64,000 bases of DNA from Streptomyces sp. NBC_00659. GTDB taxonomy: Bacteria; Actinomycetota; Actinomycetes; Streptomycetales; Streptomycetaceae. Under the pieces are notes generated by a model that was not told the DNA's origin, did no database searches, and was given only the letters and a program-made list of their open reading frames with translations. Location: assembly GCF_036226925.1 (NCBI RefSeq), contig NZ_CP109031.1, positions 5,208,001-5,272,000 of the forward strand. The letters are read 5' to 3'. The position numbers were made by a program, and so were the translations under genes. Shown in pieces: positions 50,745 to 59,779 of the stretch (the first letter of the stretch is position 1; each line of letters begins with the position of its first letter).

Positions 50745-52150
50745 AGCCGGTTCCCGATGTCCCGCAGCCCCGCGAGATCGTGCACGTCGCCGGGCAGCGC
50801 GGCCACTTCGGCCACCGGCACCTCCGGGTGGCGCGCGGCGAAGCGGTCACGCGTGCGCTGCTCGCGGGAGAGCAGCTGCATGCGCTCGGCGTGCAGTCTC
50901 AGCAGGCCTGCGGTGAGCTGGTCGATGGATCGCTCGGGGTCCGTAGCGGTGGTGTGGTCCGTGCCGGCCGTTCTGTCCGTGATGGCGGGGGAGCCTTCGT
51001 CGGGAGCTGATGCACCGGAAGCCGGTGATTCTGAACTGCCGTACGTGCCGGGAGCGTTACGAAGTCCAGCTTTCCCGTCCGCCTGATCCACAATGCGGGC
51101 CTCGGCAAGATTTTCCGCGGTGGAGGTTTCCGGGTTTTCCGCTGCGGCGGACTCAGCGGTCTCCCCGGTGGATTCCGGGTTCTCCGGGTCGGCGGAGCCG
51201 TTGGCGGAGTCGTTGGCGGAATCGAGATCTTCCGCGGCGGCGAGCGCCCGCTCGGCGGACAGCTGGGTGGCTCCGCTGCCGTGCACCCGGTTGAGCACCA
51301 GCCCGGCGAACGGCATCTCCTCCGCGGCCAGCCGCTGCACGAAGTACGCGGCCTCGCGCAGCGCGTCCCGCTCGGGCGCCGCCACCACCAGGAACGCGGT
51401 GCCGGGTGCCTGGAGCAGCTTGTACGTGGCGTCGGCCCGCGTACGGAAACCGCCGAAGGTGGTGTCCATGGCCGCGACGAACGTCTGCACGTCCTTGAGG
51501 AGTTGGCCCCCGAGCAGCTTGCCCAGGGTGCCCGTCATCATCGACATCCCGACGTTCAGGAACTTCATGCCCGCCCGGCCGCCCAGCTTCGCCGGAGCCG
51601 TCAGCAGCCGGATCAGCCGCCCGTCGAGGAACGAACCGAGCCGCTTCGGGGCGTCCAGGAAGTCCAGTGCCGAGCGCGACGGGGGCGTGTCGACCACGAT
51701 CAGGTCCCACTCGTCGCGTGCCCGCAACTGGCCCAGCTTCTCCATCGCCATGTATTCCTGCGTGCCCGCGAAGCCCGCCGAAAGCGACTGGTAGAAGGGG
51801 TTGCCGAGGATGGCAGCCGCCCGGTCGCCGTCCGCGTGCGCCTCGACGATCTCGTCGAACGTGCGCTTCATGTCGAGCATCATGGCGTGCAGCTCGCCGC
51901 TCCCCTCGACGCCCTTCACCCGGCGCGGAGTGTTGTCCAGAGAGTCGATTCCCATGGACTGCGCCAGCCTGCGCGCGGGGTCGATGGTGAGCACGACCAC
52001 CTTGCGGCCGCGCTCCGCGGCCCGCAGCCCGAGAGCCGCCGCCGTGGTCGTCTTGCCGACGCCGCCCGAGCCGCAGCACACCATGATGCGGGTCTCAGGG
52101 TCGTCGAGCAGCGGGTCGAGATCGAGGACGCGGGCGGGGTCCAGACTCAT
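50711..52150 (-). CDS. ArsA/GET3-type ATPase with a long acidic linker
   Basis: 479 aa from the ATG at 52150. Deviant Walker A CCGSGGVGKTTTAAALGL, switch I LTIDPARRLAQSMG, and VVDTPPSRSALDFLDAP (Walker B) define the ArsA/GET3 family. After residue 300 comes an Asp/Ser/Glu/Pro-rich insertion of about 100 residues without structure, then a helical end (LRLHAERMQLLSREQRTRDRFAARHPEVP). Such paired ATPases are standard next to wblA in actinobacteria; arsenite transport is unlikely, as the ArsA metal cysteines are absent. It overlaps the next ATPase gene by 4 nt. Confidence 0.92.
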   Translation of the reverse strand: MSLDPARVLDLDPLLDDPETRIMVCCGSGGVGKTTTAAALGLRAAERGRKVVVLTIDPARRLAQSMGIDSLDNTPRRVKGVEGSGELHAMMLDMKRTFDEIVEAHADGDRAAAILGNPFYQSLSAGFAGTQEYMAMEKLGQLRARDEWDLIVVDTPPSRSALDFLDAPKRLGSFLDGRLIRLLTAPAKLGGRAGMKFLNVGMSMMTGTLGKLLGGQLLKDVQTFVAAMDTTFGGFRTRADATYKLLQAPGTAFLVVAAPERDALREAAYFVQRLAAEEMPFAGLVLNRVHGSGATQLSAERALAAAEDLDSANDSANGSADPENPESTGETAESAAAENPETSTAENLAEARIVDQADGKAGLRNAPGTYGSSESPASGASAPDEGSPAITDRTAGTDHTTATDPERSIDQLTAGLLRLHAERMQLLSREQRTRDRFAARHPEVPVAEVAALPGDVHDLAGLRDIGNRLAAHRPELPES

Positions 52151-53124
52151 GACATCCCTTGCTTACGCAGCTGTGCGGCCAGTTCGTACAGTCCCGCCAG
52201 ATCCAGGCCCTCGGCGAGCAGCGGGAGTTCGTGCGACGGCAGGCCCTGTTCGGCCAGCACGCTCCGCTGCTCGGTCTCCAGCGTGTACCGCTCCGCGTAC
52301 TCGTCGGCCTGCTGGAGCAGCGGGTCCACCAGCCGTTCGGCGAGCCCGCCGCGACGCGCGCCGCCGAGGCCGGCCGAGGAGAGCGACTTGGCGATCGCCG
52401 AACGGGGAGCCGCCTTCGCCAGCTCCAGGTCGACGCCGTCGAGGAGTGCCGGGCGCACCATGTTCACGATGATCCGGCCCACGGGAAGCTTCGCCGCGCG
52501 CAGCTCCGCGATCCCGTCCGCGGTCTCCTGTACGGGCATCTCCTCCAGCAGCGTCACCAAGTGGACCGCCGTCTCCGGCGACTTGAGGACGCGCATGACG
52601 GCCTGGGCCTGATTGTGTATCGGGCCGATCTTCGCGAGGCCGGCGACCTCGTCGTTGACGTTCAGGAAGCGGGTGATGCGGCCGGTGGGCGGCGCGTCCA
52701 TCACCACGTAGTCGTACGTGAAGCGGCCGCTCTTCTCCTTGCGCCGCACCGCCTCGCAGGCTTTGCCGGTCAGGAGGACGTCCCGCAATCCGGGCGCGAT
52801 GGTGGTCGCGAAGTCGATAGCGCCGAGCTTCTTGAGCGCCCGGCCGGCTCCGCCCAGTTTGTAGAACATCTGGAGGTAGTCCAGCAGCGCCAGTTCGGGG
52901 TCGATGGCGAGGGCGTACACCTCCCCGCCCCCCGGAGCGACGGCGATCTTCCGCTCCTCGTAGGGCAGCGCTTCTGTTTCGAAGAGCTGCGCGATGCCCT
53001 GTCTGCCCTCGACCTCGACGAGGAGGGCGCGCTTGCCCTCTGTCGCGAGGGCGAGCGCGAGGGCCGCGGCCACCGTGGTCTTGCCGGTACCGCCCTTGCC
53101 GCTGACGACCTGGAGCCTGCTCAC
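52147..53124 (-). CDS. ArsA/GET3-type ATPase, first of the pair
   Basis: 325 aa from the GTG at 53124 (MSRLQVVSGKGGTGKTTVAAAL). It has the signature KGGTGKTT Walker A, VEVEGRQGIAQLF switch I, and VVMDAPPTGRITRFLNV Walker B. Compact, without the linker of the second ATPase. The stop overlaps the second gene (ATGA), so the two are probably made in equal amounts and form a heterodimer like GET3 or ArsA halves. Client proteins or role are unknown. Confidence 0.93.
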   Translation of the reverse strand: MSRLQVVSGKGGTGKTTVAAALALALATEGKRALLVEVEGRQGIAQLFETEALPYEERKIAVAPGGGEVYALAIDPELALLDYLQMFYKLGGAGRALKKLGAIDFATTIAPGLRDVLLTGKACEAVRRKEKSGRFTYDYVVMDAPPTGRITRFLNVNDEVAGLAKIGPIHNQAQAVMRVLKSPETAVHLVTLLEEMPVQETADGIAELRAAKLPVGRIIVNMVRPALLDGVDLELAKAAPRSAIAKSLSSAGLGGARRGGLAERLVDPLLQQADEYAERYTLETEQRSVLAEQGLPSHELPLLAEGLDLAGLYELAAQLRKQGMS

Positions 53125-53250
53125 GTATTCGAGCCTAACCAGTCCGGCGCCGGAGTAAGCAGGAGGCTGTGGACAAGTGGTGCCGACGGCGGCGGGGCGG
53201 CGGGTGGCTAGGGCGGGAGCCGGTGGTCGCCAGCGGCTACAGTCGGCCAC

Positions 53251-53412
53251 ATGACCAAATGGGAATACTCCACCGTGCCGCTGCTCGTCCACGCCACGAA
53301 GCAGATTCTGGACACCTGGGGCGAGGACGGCTGGGAGCTGGTGCAGGTGGTGCCCGGCCCCAACAACCCCGAGCAGCTCGTGGCCTACCTGAAGCGCGAG
53401 AAGTCCGCGTGA
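53251..53412 (+). CDS. DUF4177-like small protein, 53 aa
   Basis: From the ATG at 53251 (MTKWEYSTVPLLVHATKQIL). The single alpha/beta unit WGEDGWELVQVVPGP is the mark of DUF4177. It is divergent from the ATPase pair, and its stop overlaps the RidA start (GTGA), so it heads a two-gene operon. Function unknown. Confidence 0.85.
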   Translation: MTKWEYSTVPLLVHATKQILDTWGEDGWELVQVVPGPNNPEQLVAYLKREKSA

Positions 53413-53879
53413 GCGGGGCTGTCGAGGCGAAGCTCGCCGAACTCGGACTGAGCCTTCCGGGCGTCGTTCCGCCGCTGGCCGCGTATCAGCCCGCGGTGCA
53501 GTCGGGCGTGTACGTGTACACCGCGGGGCAGCTTCCGATGGTGGACGGAAAGCTTCCGGTCACCGGGAAGGTGGGGGCCGAGGTCACGGCCGAAGAGGCC
53601 AAGGAACTCGCCCGTACGTGCGCGCTGAACGCCCTGGCGGCGGTGAAGTCGGTCGTGGGCGACCTCGATCGCATCGCGCGTGTCGTCAAGGTCGTGGGCT
53701 TCGTGGCCTCGGCGTCGGACTTCACCGGGCAGCCGGGTGTGCTGAACGGCGCGAGTGAGCTGCTGGGCGCGGTTCTGGGCGACAAGGGTGTGCACGCGCG
53801 GAGCGCGGTCGGTGTGGCCGTGCTGCCGCTGGACGCGCCGGTCGAGGTCGAGATCCAGGTGGAGCTGACGCACGCGTAG
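53409..53879 (+). CDS. RidA family (YjgF-like) protein
   Basis: 156 aa from the GTG at 53409, overlapping the previous stop. The RidA fold is shown by YQPAVQSGVYVYTAGQLPMVDGKL, NALAAVKSVVGDLDRIARVVKVVGFV and ARSAVGVAVLPLDAPVEVEIQVEL. The arginine of the deaminase pocket is replaced within the HARSAVGVA block only at neighbouring positions, with R in place, so imine/enamine deaminase activity is plausible. The N-terminus is about 20 residues longer than E. coli RidA. Confidence 0.88.
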   Translation: MSGAVEAKLAELGLSLPGVVPPLAAYQPAVQSGVYVYTAGQLPMVDGKLPVTGKVGAEVTAEEAKELARTCALNALAAVKSVVGDLDRIARVVKVVGFVASASDFTGQPGVLNGASELLGAVLGDKGVHARSAVGVAVLPLDAPVEVEIQVELTHA

Positions 53880-54239
53880 CCCTCCGGGGTGTCACCGGGT
53901 GCGGTGTCGCTCCGGTGGGTGGGTCGGGGCCGTGCCGGTACATCCGCCCGTCGCCGCTGGATCAGACGTGGGTTTCGTAGGGAACCGCTGCTCGATCCGG
54001 ACGTGAGCGACGGGCATCTGATGTACCGGCACGGCCCCTTCCCGTGCGCTCCCGGCTGCGGGTGCGTGGTGGCTCGGGTGCCGTCCCTCACGTGCGTGAA
54101 ATTCAGCCCCTCCGACGTTTGAGGAGTGGGGTCCGGGGCGGAGCCCCGGGTATGGGTCGGTCAGGGGCGGAGGGGGCGAAAAGGGCTTGTCGGGCGCTGA
54201 GGCCTCGAACATCCGCCCGGCTCGGGATAGCCTCCGGCC
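53880..54239. other. Intergenic with a small hairpin, no gene
   Basis: 360 bp. CCGGGGC-GGA-GCCCCGG at 54134-54150 is a hairpin of a kind often seen between Streptomyces genes and probably ends the RidA transcript or starts a leader. No coding frame is supported. Confidence 0.45.
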
Positions 54240-55109
54240 ATGGGGAATGGGCAATGGTTTCCGGCGGAGTGGCCGGAGCGGATTCGGGCGCTCGCCGAGG
54301 GCACGCTGACGCCGGTCACGCCCCGGCGCGCCGCCACGGTGATGCTGGTCAAGGACGACGAGGCCGGCCCCGTGGTCCACATGCTGCGCCGACGCGCCTC
54401 CATGGCCTTCGCCGGAGGCGCGTACGCGTATCCGGGCGGCGGCGTGGACCCGCGCGACGACGAGCAGCAGATCCGCTGGGCGGGTCCCACGCGCGCGTGG
54501 TGGGCGCGGCGGCTCGGCGTGGACGAGACCTCCGCGCAGGCCATCGTCTGCGCGGCCGTACGGGAGACGTACGAGGAGGCGGGCGTCCTGCTCGCCGGCC
54601 CCAGCCCGGACAGCGTGGTCGGTGACACCACGGGGGACGACTGGGAGGCGGACCGGGCGGCTCTGGTCGCCAGGGATCTGTCCTTCGCGGAGTTCCTCGA
54701 CCGCAGAGGGCTCGTGCTCCGCTCGGACCTGCTCGGGGCCTGGGCCCGCTGGATCACTCCGGAGTTCGAGTCCCGCCGCTACGACACGTGGTTCTTCGTG
54801 GCCGTCCTCCCGGAGGGCCAGCGCACGCGGAACGCCTCCACGGAGGCCGACCGCACCGTGTGGATCCGTCCCGCCGACGCGGCGGCGGGCTACGACAAGG
54901 GCGAGCTGCTGATGATGCCGCCCACCATCGCGACCCTGCGCGGGCTCGTGGAGTACGAGAGCTCAGCCGACGCCCTCGCCGGCGCGGCCGCCCGGGATCT
55001 GACCCCCGTCCTGGCCGAGGCGCGCCTGGAGGGCGGCGAGATCGTCCTCTCCTGGCCCGGACACGACGAGTTCACCAAGCACATCCCGACCGGCGGAGCA
55101 TCCGCATGA
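54240..55109 (+). CDS. NUDIX hydrolase (NUDT19-like)
   Basis: 289 aa from the ATG at 54240. The Nudix box is split by an insertion, GGAYAYPGG near residue 60 and RETYEEAGVLL near 117, the spacing found in NUDT19/NUDT7-like CoA or nucleotide pyrophosphatases. RWITPEFESRRYDTWFFVAVLPEG is the typical central block. It is soluble. Substrate not determined; CoA derivatives are the family guess. It overlaps the MBL gene by 4 nt. Confidence 0.9.
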   Translation: MGNGQWFPAEWPERIRALAEGTLTPVTPRRAATVMLVKDDEAGPVVHMLRRRASMAFAGGAYAYPGGGVDPRDDEQQIRWAGPTRAWWARRLGVDETSAQAIVCAAVRETYEEAGVLLAGPSPDSVVGDTTGDDWEADRAALVARDLSFAEFLDRRGLVLRSDLLGAWARWITPEFESRRYDTWFFVAVLPEGQRTRNASTEADRTVWIRPADAAAGYDKGELLMMPPTIATLRGLVEYESSADALAGAAARDLTPVLAEARLEGGEIVLSWPGHDEFTKHIPTGGASA

Positions 55110-55936
55110 CCGACGCAGCGGCGCTCCCCGGCCAGCCGCGAGGAACGGTCCTCTCCGGCCCCGCCACCGCGCGCGCGGTGAACGTCCTCGCCCCCAACGC
55201 CTCCGCGATGACCCTGGACGGCACGAACACGTGGATCGTGTCCGAGCCCGACTCCGAGCTCGCGGTCGTCATCGACCCGGGCCCTCTGGACGACGTCCAT
55301 CTGCGCACGGTGCTGGACACGGCCGAGAAGGCGGGAAAGCGGGTCGCGCTGACCCTGCTCACGCACGGGCATCCCGACCACGCTGAGGGCGCGTCGCGCT
55401 TCGCCGAGCTGTCGGGGACCGCCGTCCGCGCCCTGGATCCCGCGCTGCGGCTCGGGGACGAGGGGCTGGCCGCGGGAGACGTGATCAGCCTCGGCGGGCT
55501 CGAACTGCGTGTCGTGCCGACTCCCGGGCACACCGCCGACTCGCTGTGCTTCCATCTCCCGGCCGATCGGGCCGTGCTGACCGGGGACACCGTCCTGGGG
55601 CGCGGGACGACCGTGGTGGCCCACCCGGACGGGCGTCTGGGCGACTATCTCGACTCCCTGCGCCGCCTCCGCTCGCTGACGGTCGACGACGGCGTCCACA
55701 CCGTCCTGCCCGGTCACGGACCGGTCCTCGACGACGCGCAGGGCGCGGTCGAGTTCTATCTGGCCCACCGTGCCCACCGGCTAGCCCAGGTCGAGACCGC
55801 CGTCGAGAGCGGCCTCCGGTCGCCCGAAGAGGTCGTCGCCCGCGTCTACGTGGACGTGGACCGGTCGTTGTGGCCCGCGGCCGAGCTGTCGGTGCGGGCC
55901 CAGATGGACTATCTGCGGGAGCACGGCCTCATCTAG
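55106..55936 (+). CDS. MBL-fold metallo-hydrolase (LACTB2-like)
   Basis: 276 aa from the ATG at 55106, which overlaps the Nudix stop (ATGA). The metal motif is THGHPDHAEG, with VPTPGHTADSLCFHL, LTGDTVLGRG and VLPGHGPVLDD supplying the other ligands. A C-terminal helical part (HRAHRLAQVETAVESG, WPAAELSVRAQMDYLREHG) resembles the winged-helix end of LACTB2-type endoribonucleases. It is coupled to the Nudix gene, so they may serve one pathway. Confidence 0.92.
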   Translation: MTDAAALPGQPRGTVLSGPATARAVNVLAPNASAMTLDGTNTWIVSEPDSELAVVIDPGPLDDVHLRTVLDTAEKAGKRVALTLLTHGHPDHAEGASRFAELSGTAVRALDPALRLGDEGLAAGDVISLGGLELRVVPTPGHTADSLCFHLPADRAVLTGDTVLGRGTTVVAHPDGRLGDYLDSLRRLRSLTVDDGVHTVLPGHGPVLDDAQGAVEFYLAHRAHRLAQVETAVESGLRSPEEVVARVYVDVDRSLWPAAELSVRAQMDYLREHGLI

Positions 55937-56001
55937 GGGCATGGGTCCGTGGCCAGGGGGCTGTGTCCGTGGCGCCGTTTTCCGGGGTTCCGGAGGAGGC
56001 C

Positions 56002-56820
56002 TTAGGGGCGGGGCGCCTTGACGCCGTGCACGCGCGCGTACTCCCCGGCAAGCCATGGCCCCAGGTCGTCCGAGTACGAGCGGAGCACGGCGGAGTCGCC
56101 GGTCGGCTCGTACCCGCGTACGGCCGCGCCGCGCAGGTCGGCTGCCCGCTCCGGGTAGTACGCGCCGAACGCCTCGGCCATCTCCCCGAGGTCGCTGGTC
56201 CAGCCGTTCCAGCGCGGCATGACGAGCGTGAAGCCGGTGCGCACGAGATGCCGGGACATCGAGCGGACCAGCGGGCGCCTGGCGTCGTCGGTGTCCGCGG
56301 CCGTGGCGATCCGCTCGCGCCAGCGCGGCAGGAGCAGGGCGAGGCCGCCGTTCGTCTCGCGGGCCAGCAGCGTGTCGGGGCGGTAGCGCGGCAGGTGTCC
56401 GGCCAGGTCCTCGCCCAGGAGAGGGGTGCAGAGGCAGGCGACGAACCAGCCGAGGTCGTGGGTCTCCAGGTCGCTCAGCAGCCGTGCCCGGCTGAACAGC
56501 AGGGTTCCCACGCCATCGATCTCGGCGAACTCCTTGTCGAGCGCCGCTTCGAGCGCGCGGGCGGCGGCGCGGTCGGTGTCGGTCGGCTCCTCACGCAGCG
56601 ACAGCAGCAGGTCGAGATCGGAGCGTCCCACGCGCGCGGTGCCGCGCGGGATCGAGCCGTAGAGGTACGCGCTGTCCAGCCGTGCCCCGAACATGTCCTG
56701 GACCCGGTCGCGGGCCGCCGCGACGACGGTCCTGAAGGCGTACGGGACGAGCGCGAGCGACCCCTCGCGCTCGATGTACCCCTGGGCGTCGAGCCCTCTG
56801 CGGTGCCCCTGTGCGGCCAT
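56002..56820 (-). CDS. Nucleotidyltransferase-domain protein
   Basis: 272 aa from the ATG at 56820 (MAAQGHRRGLDAQGYIEREGS). The pol-beta nucleotidyltransferase motif SAYLYGSIPRGTARVGRSDLDLLL (GS...D-L-D) lies near residues 50-73. A long all-helical C-terminus follows (RYRPDTLLARETNGGLALLLPRW, RHLVRTGFTLVM). This two-domain form is like aminoglycoside-type transferases and other small-substrate enzymes, but the target is unknown. It converges on the MBL gene. Confidence 0.88.
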   Translation of the reverse strand: MAAQGHRRGLDAQGYIEREGSLALVPYAFRTVVAAARDRVQDMFGARLDSAYLYGSIPRGTARVGRSDLDLLLSLREEPTDTDRAAARALEAALDKEFAEIDGVGTLLFSRARLLSDLETHDLGWFVACLCTPLLGEDLAGHLPRYRPDTLLARETNGGLALLLPRWRERIATAADTDDARRPLVRSMSRHLVRTGFTLVMPRWNGWTSDLGEMAEAFGAYYPERAADLRGAAVRGYEPTGDSAVLRSYSDDLGPWLAGEYARVHGVKAPRP

Positions 56821-56870
56821 GCGCCCACTGTGCGGGGAAGGGCTGCCGCGGCGCAGGTCATTTACGGGTG

Positions 56871-56917
56871 ACGACGACGGGGTCCCGCCTCGGTGGAAGG
56901 CGGGACCCCGTCGTCGT
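56871..56917. terminator. 20-bp perfect terminator after crp
   Basis: ACGACGACGGGGTCCCGCCT (56871-56890) pairs with 56898-56917 across a 7-nt loop, just 13 bp after the crp stop codon on the reverse strand. Confidence 0.88.
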
Positions 56918-56930
56918 ACGGCCAAAGGAG

Positions 56931-57605
56931 TCAGCGCGAGCGCTTGGCGAGCCTCTCGACGTCCAGGAGGATCACCGCGCGGGCCTCCAGGCGGAGCCAG
57001 CCGCGGCCCGCGAAGTCGGCGAGCGCCTTGTTGACGGTCTCGCGGGAGGCGCCGACCAGCTGGGCCAGCTCCTCCTGCGTGAGGTCGTGCACCACGTGGA
57101 TGCCCTCTTCGGACTGCACACCGAAGCGGCGCGACAGGTCGAGCAGGGCGCGCGCGACACGGCCGGGCACGTCGGAGAAGACCAGGTCGGACATCTGGTC
57201 GTTGGTCTTGCGCAGGCGCCGGGCGACGGCGCGCAGCAGGGCGGCGGCCACCTCGGGGCGGGCGTTCAGCCAGGGCTGGAGGTCGCCGTGGCCGAGGCCG
57301 AGCAGCTTGACCTCGGTGAGCGCGGTGGCGGTCGCCGTGCGCGGGCCCGGGTCGAACAGCGACAGTTCGCCGATCAGCTCCCCGGGGCCGAGGACGGCGA
57401 GCATGTTCTCGCGCCCGTCGGGGGAGGTGCGGTGGAGCTTCACCTTGCCCTCGGTGACCACATAGAGGCGGTCGCCGGGGTCGCCTTCATGGAAGAGGGC
57501 GTCGCCTCGCGCGAGGGTCACCTCACTCATGGAGGCGCGGAGCTCCGCGGCCTGCTCGTCATCGAGCGCCGCGAAGAGCGGGGCGCGCCGCAGAACGTCG
57601 TCCAC
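56931..57605 (-). CDS. crp: CRP-family cyclic-nucleotide-type regulator
   Basis: 224 aa from the GTG at 57605, with AAGGAGAG 6 nt upstream. The cNMP-binding barrel (LARGDALFHEGDPGDRLYVV, GPGELIGELSLFDPGPRTATATA with the GELSLF phosphate cassette) is joined by helix C (ALLRAVARRLRKTNDQMSDLV) to the winged helix (LTQEELAQLVGASRETVNKAL). In Streptomyces, Crp controls germination and antibiotic production. A site fitting its GTGN6GNCAC motif lies 91 bp upstream, implying self-control. Confidence 0.95.
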   Translation of the reverse strand: MDDVLRRAPLFAALDDEQAAELRASMSEVTLARGDALFHEGDPGDRLYVVTEGKVKLHRTSPDGRENMLAVLGPGELIGELSLFDPGPRTATATALTEVKLLGLGHGDLQPWLNARPEVAAALLRAVARRLRKTNDQMSDLVFSDVPGRVARALLDLSRRFGVQSEEGIHVVHDLTQEELAQLVGASRETVNKALADFAGRGWLRLEARAVILLDVERLAKRSR

Positions 57606-57695
57606 GAGTTCTCTCCTTGTCGACCTGCTCAGGGGACCGTGCTCCCCCTTGGTACCAGGGGACCGTGTTCCCCATCTTGCCGGACGGTCCAAACA

Positions 57696-57709
57696 GTGTG
57701 ATCAGTCAC
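57696..57709. promoter_or_regulatory. Crp-binding box upstream of crp
   Basis: GTGTGATCAGTCAC exactly fits the reported Streptomyces Crp motif GTG(N6)GNCAC and extends to the dyad TGTGATCAGTCACA. It lies in the 207-bp divergent region between crp and nth and could serve both. Confidence 0.6.
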
Positions 57710-57812
57710 AAGTCTGCCGCACTGGCGTCCCGACGAGTGCGGCAGGGGGCCAATTGGGGGCCGATCTTCAGGGTCCGGGGCGGATGTCGGTGCCGGGCTT
57801 TAGGCTGGCCGG

Positions 57813-59003
57813 GTGTCCAAATCGCCGGTGAGAGCACAGGCCAAGGGGGCTGGACGGGTGGGTGTACGTCGCGATTCCGCTGTGGGCGAACAGGCCTCCG
57901 ACGGAACCGAAGAACAGGCGAAAGCGGCAAAGTCGGCGCCGGTGAAGGCGGTGCCGAGGGCGGCGTCGAAGGCGGCATCGACGACCGTCGGCGGGAAGAG
58001 CGCGAAGAAGGCGGCCCCTCGGACCGCCAAGAAGGTGACACCCGCGAGAACGGCTGCCAAGAAGGCGACGCCAGCCGAAGCGACCCCGGCCGAGGCGTCC
58101 TCCGGAAGGACGGCCTCCGGGAAATCTGCCTCGAAGAAGGCCGTTCCGGTGAAAGCCGCGTCCAAGAAGGTGTCGCCCGGCGCGGCCGTCTCCAAGAAGA
58201 CGACGACCGCCGCCTCCGTGCCGCCGCGGAACGAGTCGCACACCGCCCTCGTCCGCCGTGCCCGCCGGATCAACCGCGAACTCGCCGAGGTGTACCCGTA
58301 CGCCCACCCGGAGCTGGACTTCGAGAACCCCTTCCAGCTCGTCGTCGCCACGGTCCTGTCCGCCCAGACCACCGACCTGCGGGTGAACCAGACGACGCCG
58401 GCGCTCTTCGCCAAGTACCCGACCCCCGAGGACCTCGCCGAGGCCAACCCGGAGGAGGTCGAGGAGATCCTGCGTCCGACCGGGTTCTTCCGGGCCAAGA
58501 CCAAATCCGTCATAGGGCTCTCCAGGGCCCTGAGGGACGACTTCGGGGGCGAGGTGCCCGGCCGCCTCGAAGACCTCGTGAAACTGCCCGGAGTGGGCCG
58601 CAAGACCGCCTTCGTCGTGCTCGGCAACGCCTTCGGGCGGCCCGGGATCACCGTGGACACCCATTTCCAGCGGCTGGTGCGGCGCTGGCAGTGGACCGCG
58701 GAGACCGACCCGGACAAGATCGAGACGGCCGTCGGCGGGCTCTTCCCGAAGAACGAGTGGACCATGTTGTCCCACCACGTGATCTTCCACGGCCGCCGTA
58801 TCTGCCACGCCCGCAAGCCCGCCTGCGGCGCCTGCCCCATCGCCCCCCTCTGTCCGGCGTACGGGGAGGGCGAGACGGACCCCGAGAAGGCGGAGAAGCT
58901 CCTGAAGTACGAGAAGGGCGGCTTCCCCGGGCAGCGGCTCAACCCCCCGCAGGCCTATCTGGACGCGGGCGGCAGGCCCGCACCCCCGCTGGGCGCCGGA
59001 TGA
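57813..59003 (+). CDS. nth: Endonuclease III with a histone-like N-terminal tail
   Basis: 396 aa from the GTG at 57813; a GTG at 57858 is also in frame. Residues 1-140 are a lysine/alanine-rich repeat tail ([35 protein letters not shown]). The enzyme follows: [11 protein letters not shown], helix-hairpin-helix LPGVGRKTA with catalytic K264, VDTHFQR with D282, and the FeS cluster cysteines C331, C338, C341 and C347 (CX6CX2CX5C). It removes oxidised pyrimidines and nicks DNA at abasic sites. The bacterial enzyme normally has about 210-260 residues, so the tail is an extra DNA-binding arm. Confidence 0.95.
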   Translation: MSKSPVRAQAKGAGRVGVRRDSAVGEQASDGTEEQAKAAKSAPVKAVPRAASKAASTTVGGKSAKKAAPRTAKKVTPARTAAKKATPAEATPAEASSGRTASGKSASKKAVPVKAASKKVSPGAAVSKKTTTAASVPPRNESHTALVRRARRINRELAEVYPYAHPELDFENPFQLVVATVLSAQTTDLRVNQTTPALFAKYPTPEDLAEANPEEVEEILRPTGFFRAKTKSVIGLSRALRDDFGGEVPGRLEDLVKLPGVGRKTAFVVLGNAFGRPGITVDTHFQRLVRRWQWTAETDPDKIETAVGGLFPKNEWTMLSHHVIFHGRRICHARKPACGACPIAPLCPAYGEGETDPEKAEKLLKYEKGGFPGQRLNPPQAYLDAGGRPAPPLGAG

Positions 59004-59055
59004 CGGAACGAACACGGTCCCGGCGGGCGTTGGGAACAGCAGAACGGGGGTGGCG

Positions 59056-59766
59056 ATGAAGCACGCAGGCAACACGCAGAACACGAGCGACGCGGCGGGT
59101 GGGCCGGTGCTCAGCAAGGACGGTCTGCCCGGCTGGCTGGACCCGGTCGCGCAGGTCGCGGAGACCGTGGAACCGCTCCAGCTGAGCCGCTTCCTGCCGC
59201 CGGCGAACGGCGCGGGCCGCCAGTCCGCGGTGCTCATCCTCTTCGGCGAGGGCCCGCGCGGCCCCGAACTGCTGCTCATGGAACGGGCGGGCACTCTCAG
59301 ATCGCACGCCGGGCAGCCGTCCTTCCCCGGTGGCGCCCTCGACCCCGAGGACGGCGACCCGAGGACCGACGGGCCGCTGAACGCCGCCCTGCGCGAGGCC
59401 GAGGAGGAGACCGGCCTCGACCCGAGCGGCGTCCAGCTCTTCGGCGTACTGCCCAAGCTGTACATCCCGGTCAGCCGGTTCGTGGTCGCCCCCGTCCTCG
59501 GCTGGTGGCGCCGCCCGACGCCGGTCGGCGTCGTCGACCCGGGCGAGACGGCTCGGGTCTTCACCGTCCCCGTGGTGGATCTCACGGATCCCGCCAACCG
59601 CGCGACCACCGTCCACCCCAGCGGCCACCGAGGCCCGGCATTTCTGGTCGAATCGGCCCTGGTCTGGGGTTTTACGGCCGGAGTGATCGACAAGATCCTG
59701 CACTTCGCGGGCTGGGAGCGTCCGTGGGACCGCGAGAAGCAGGTCCCGCTCGACTGGCGCGCGTGA
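59056..59766 (+). CDS. NUDIX hydrolase, CoA pyrophosphatase type
   Basis: 236 aa from the ATG at 59056; GGGGG lies 6 nt upstream, better than for the GTG at 59050. The CoA-type Nudix signature is present: LMERAGTLRSHAGQPSFPGGALDPEDG, with the Nudix box running into LREAEEETGLDPSGVQLFGVLPKLYIPVS, the tract LPxLYIPVS being typical of NudL-like CoA pyrophosphatases. It should split CoA into phosphopantetheine and 3',5'-ADP. Followed by the protease gene 13 bp on. Confidence 0.93.
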   Translation: MKHAGNTQNTSDAAGGPVLSKDGLPGWLDPVAQVAETVEPLQLSRFLPPANGAGRQSAVLILFGEGPRGPELLLMERAGTLRSHAGQPSFPGGALDPEDGDPRTDGPLNAALREAEEETGLDPSGVQLFGVLPKLYIPVSRFVVAPVLGWWRRPTPVGVVDPGETARVFTVPVVDLTDPANRATTVHPSGHRGPAFLVESALVWGFTAGVIDKILHFAGWERPWDREKQVPLDWRA

Positions 59767-59779
59767 CAAGGTGACCTTC

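Noticed and set aside
50711..53124. Arsenic resistance operon
   Set aside because: The ATPases lack ArsA metal-site cysteines and no arsB, arsC or arsR gene is nearby.
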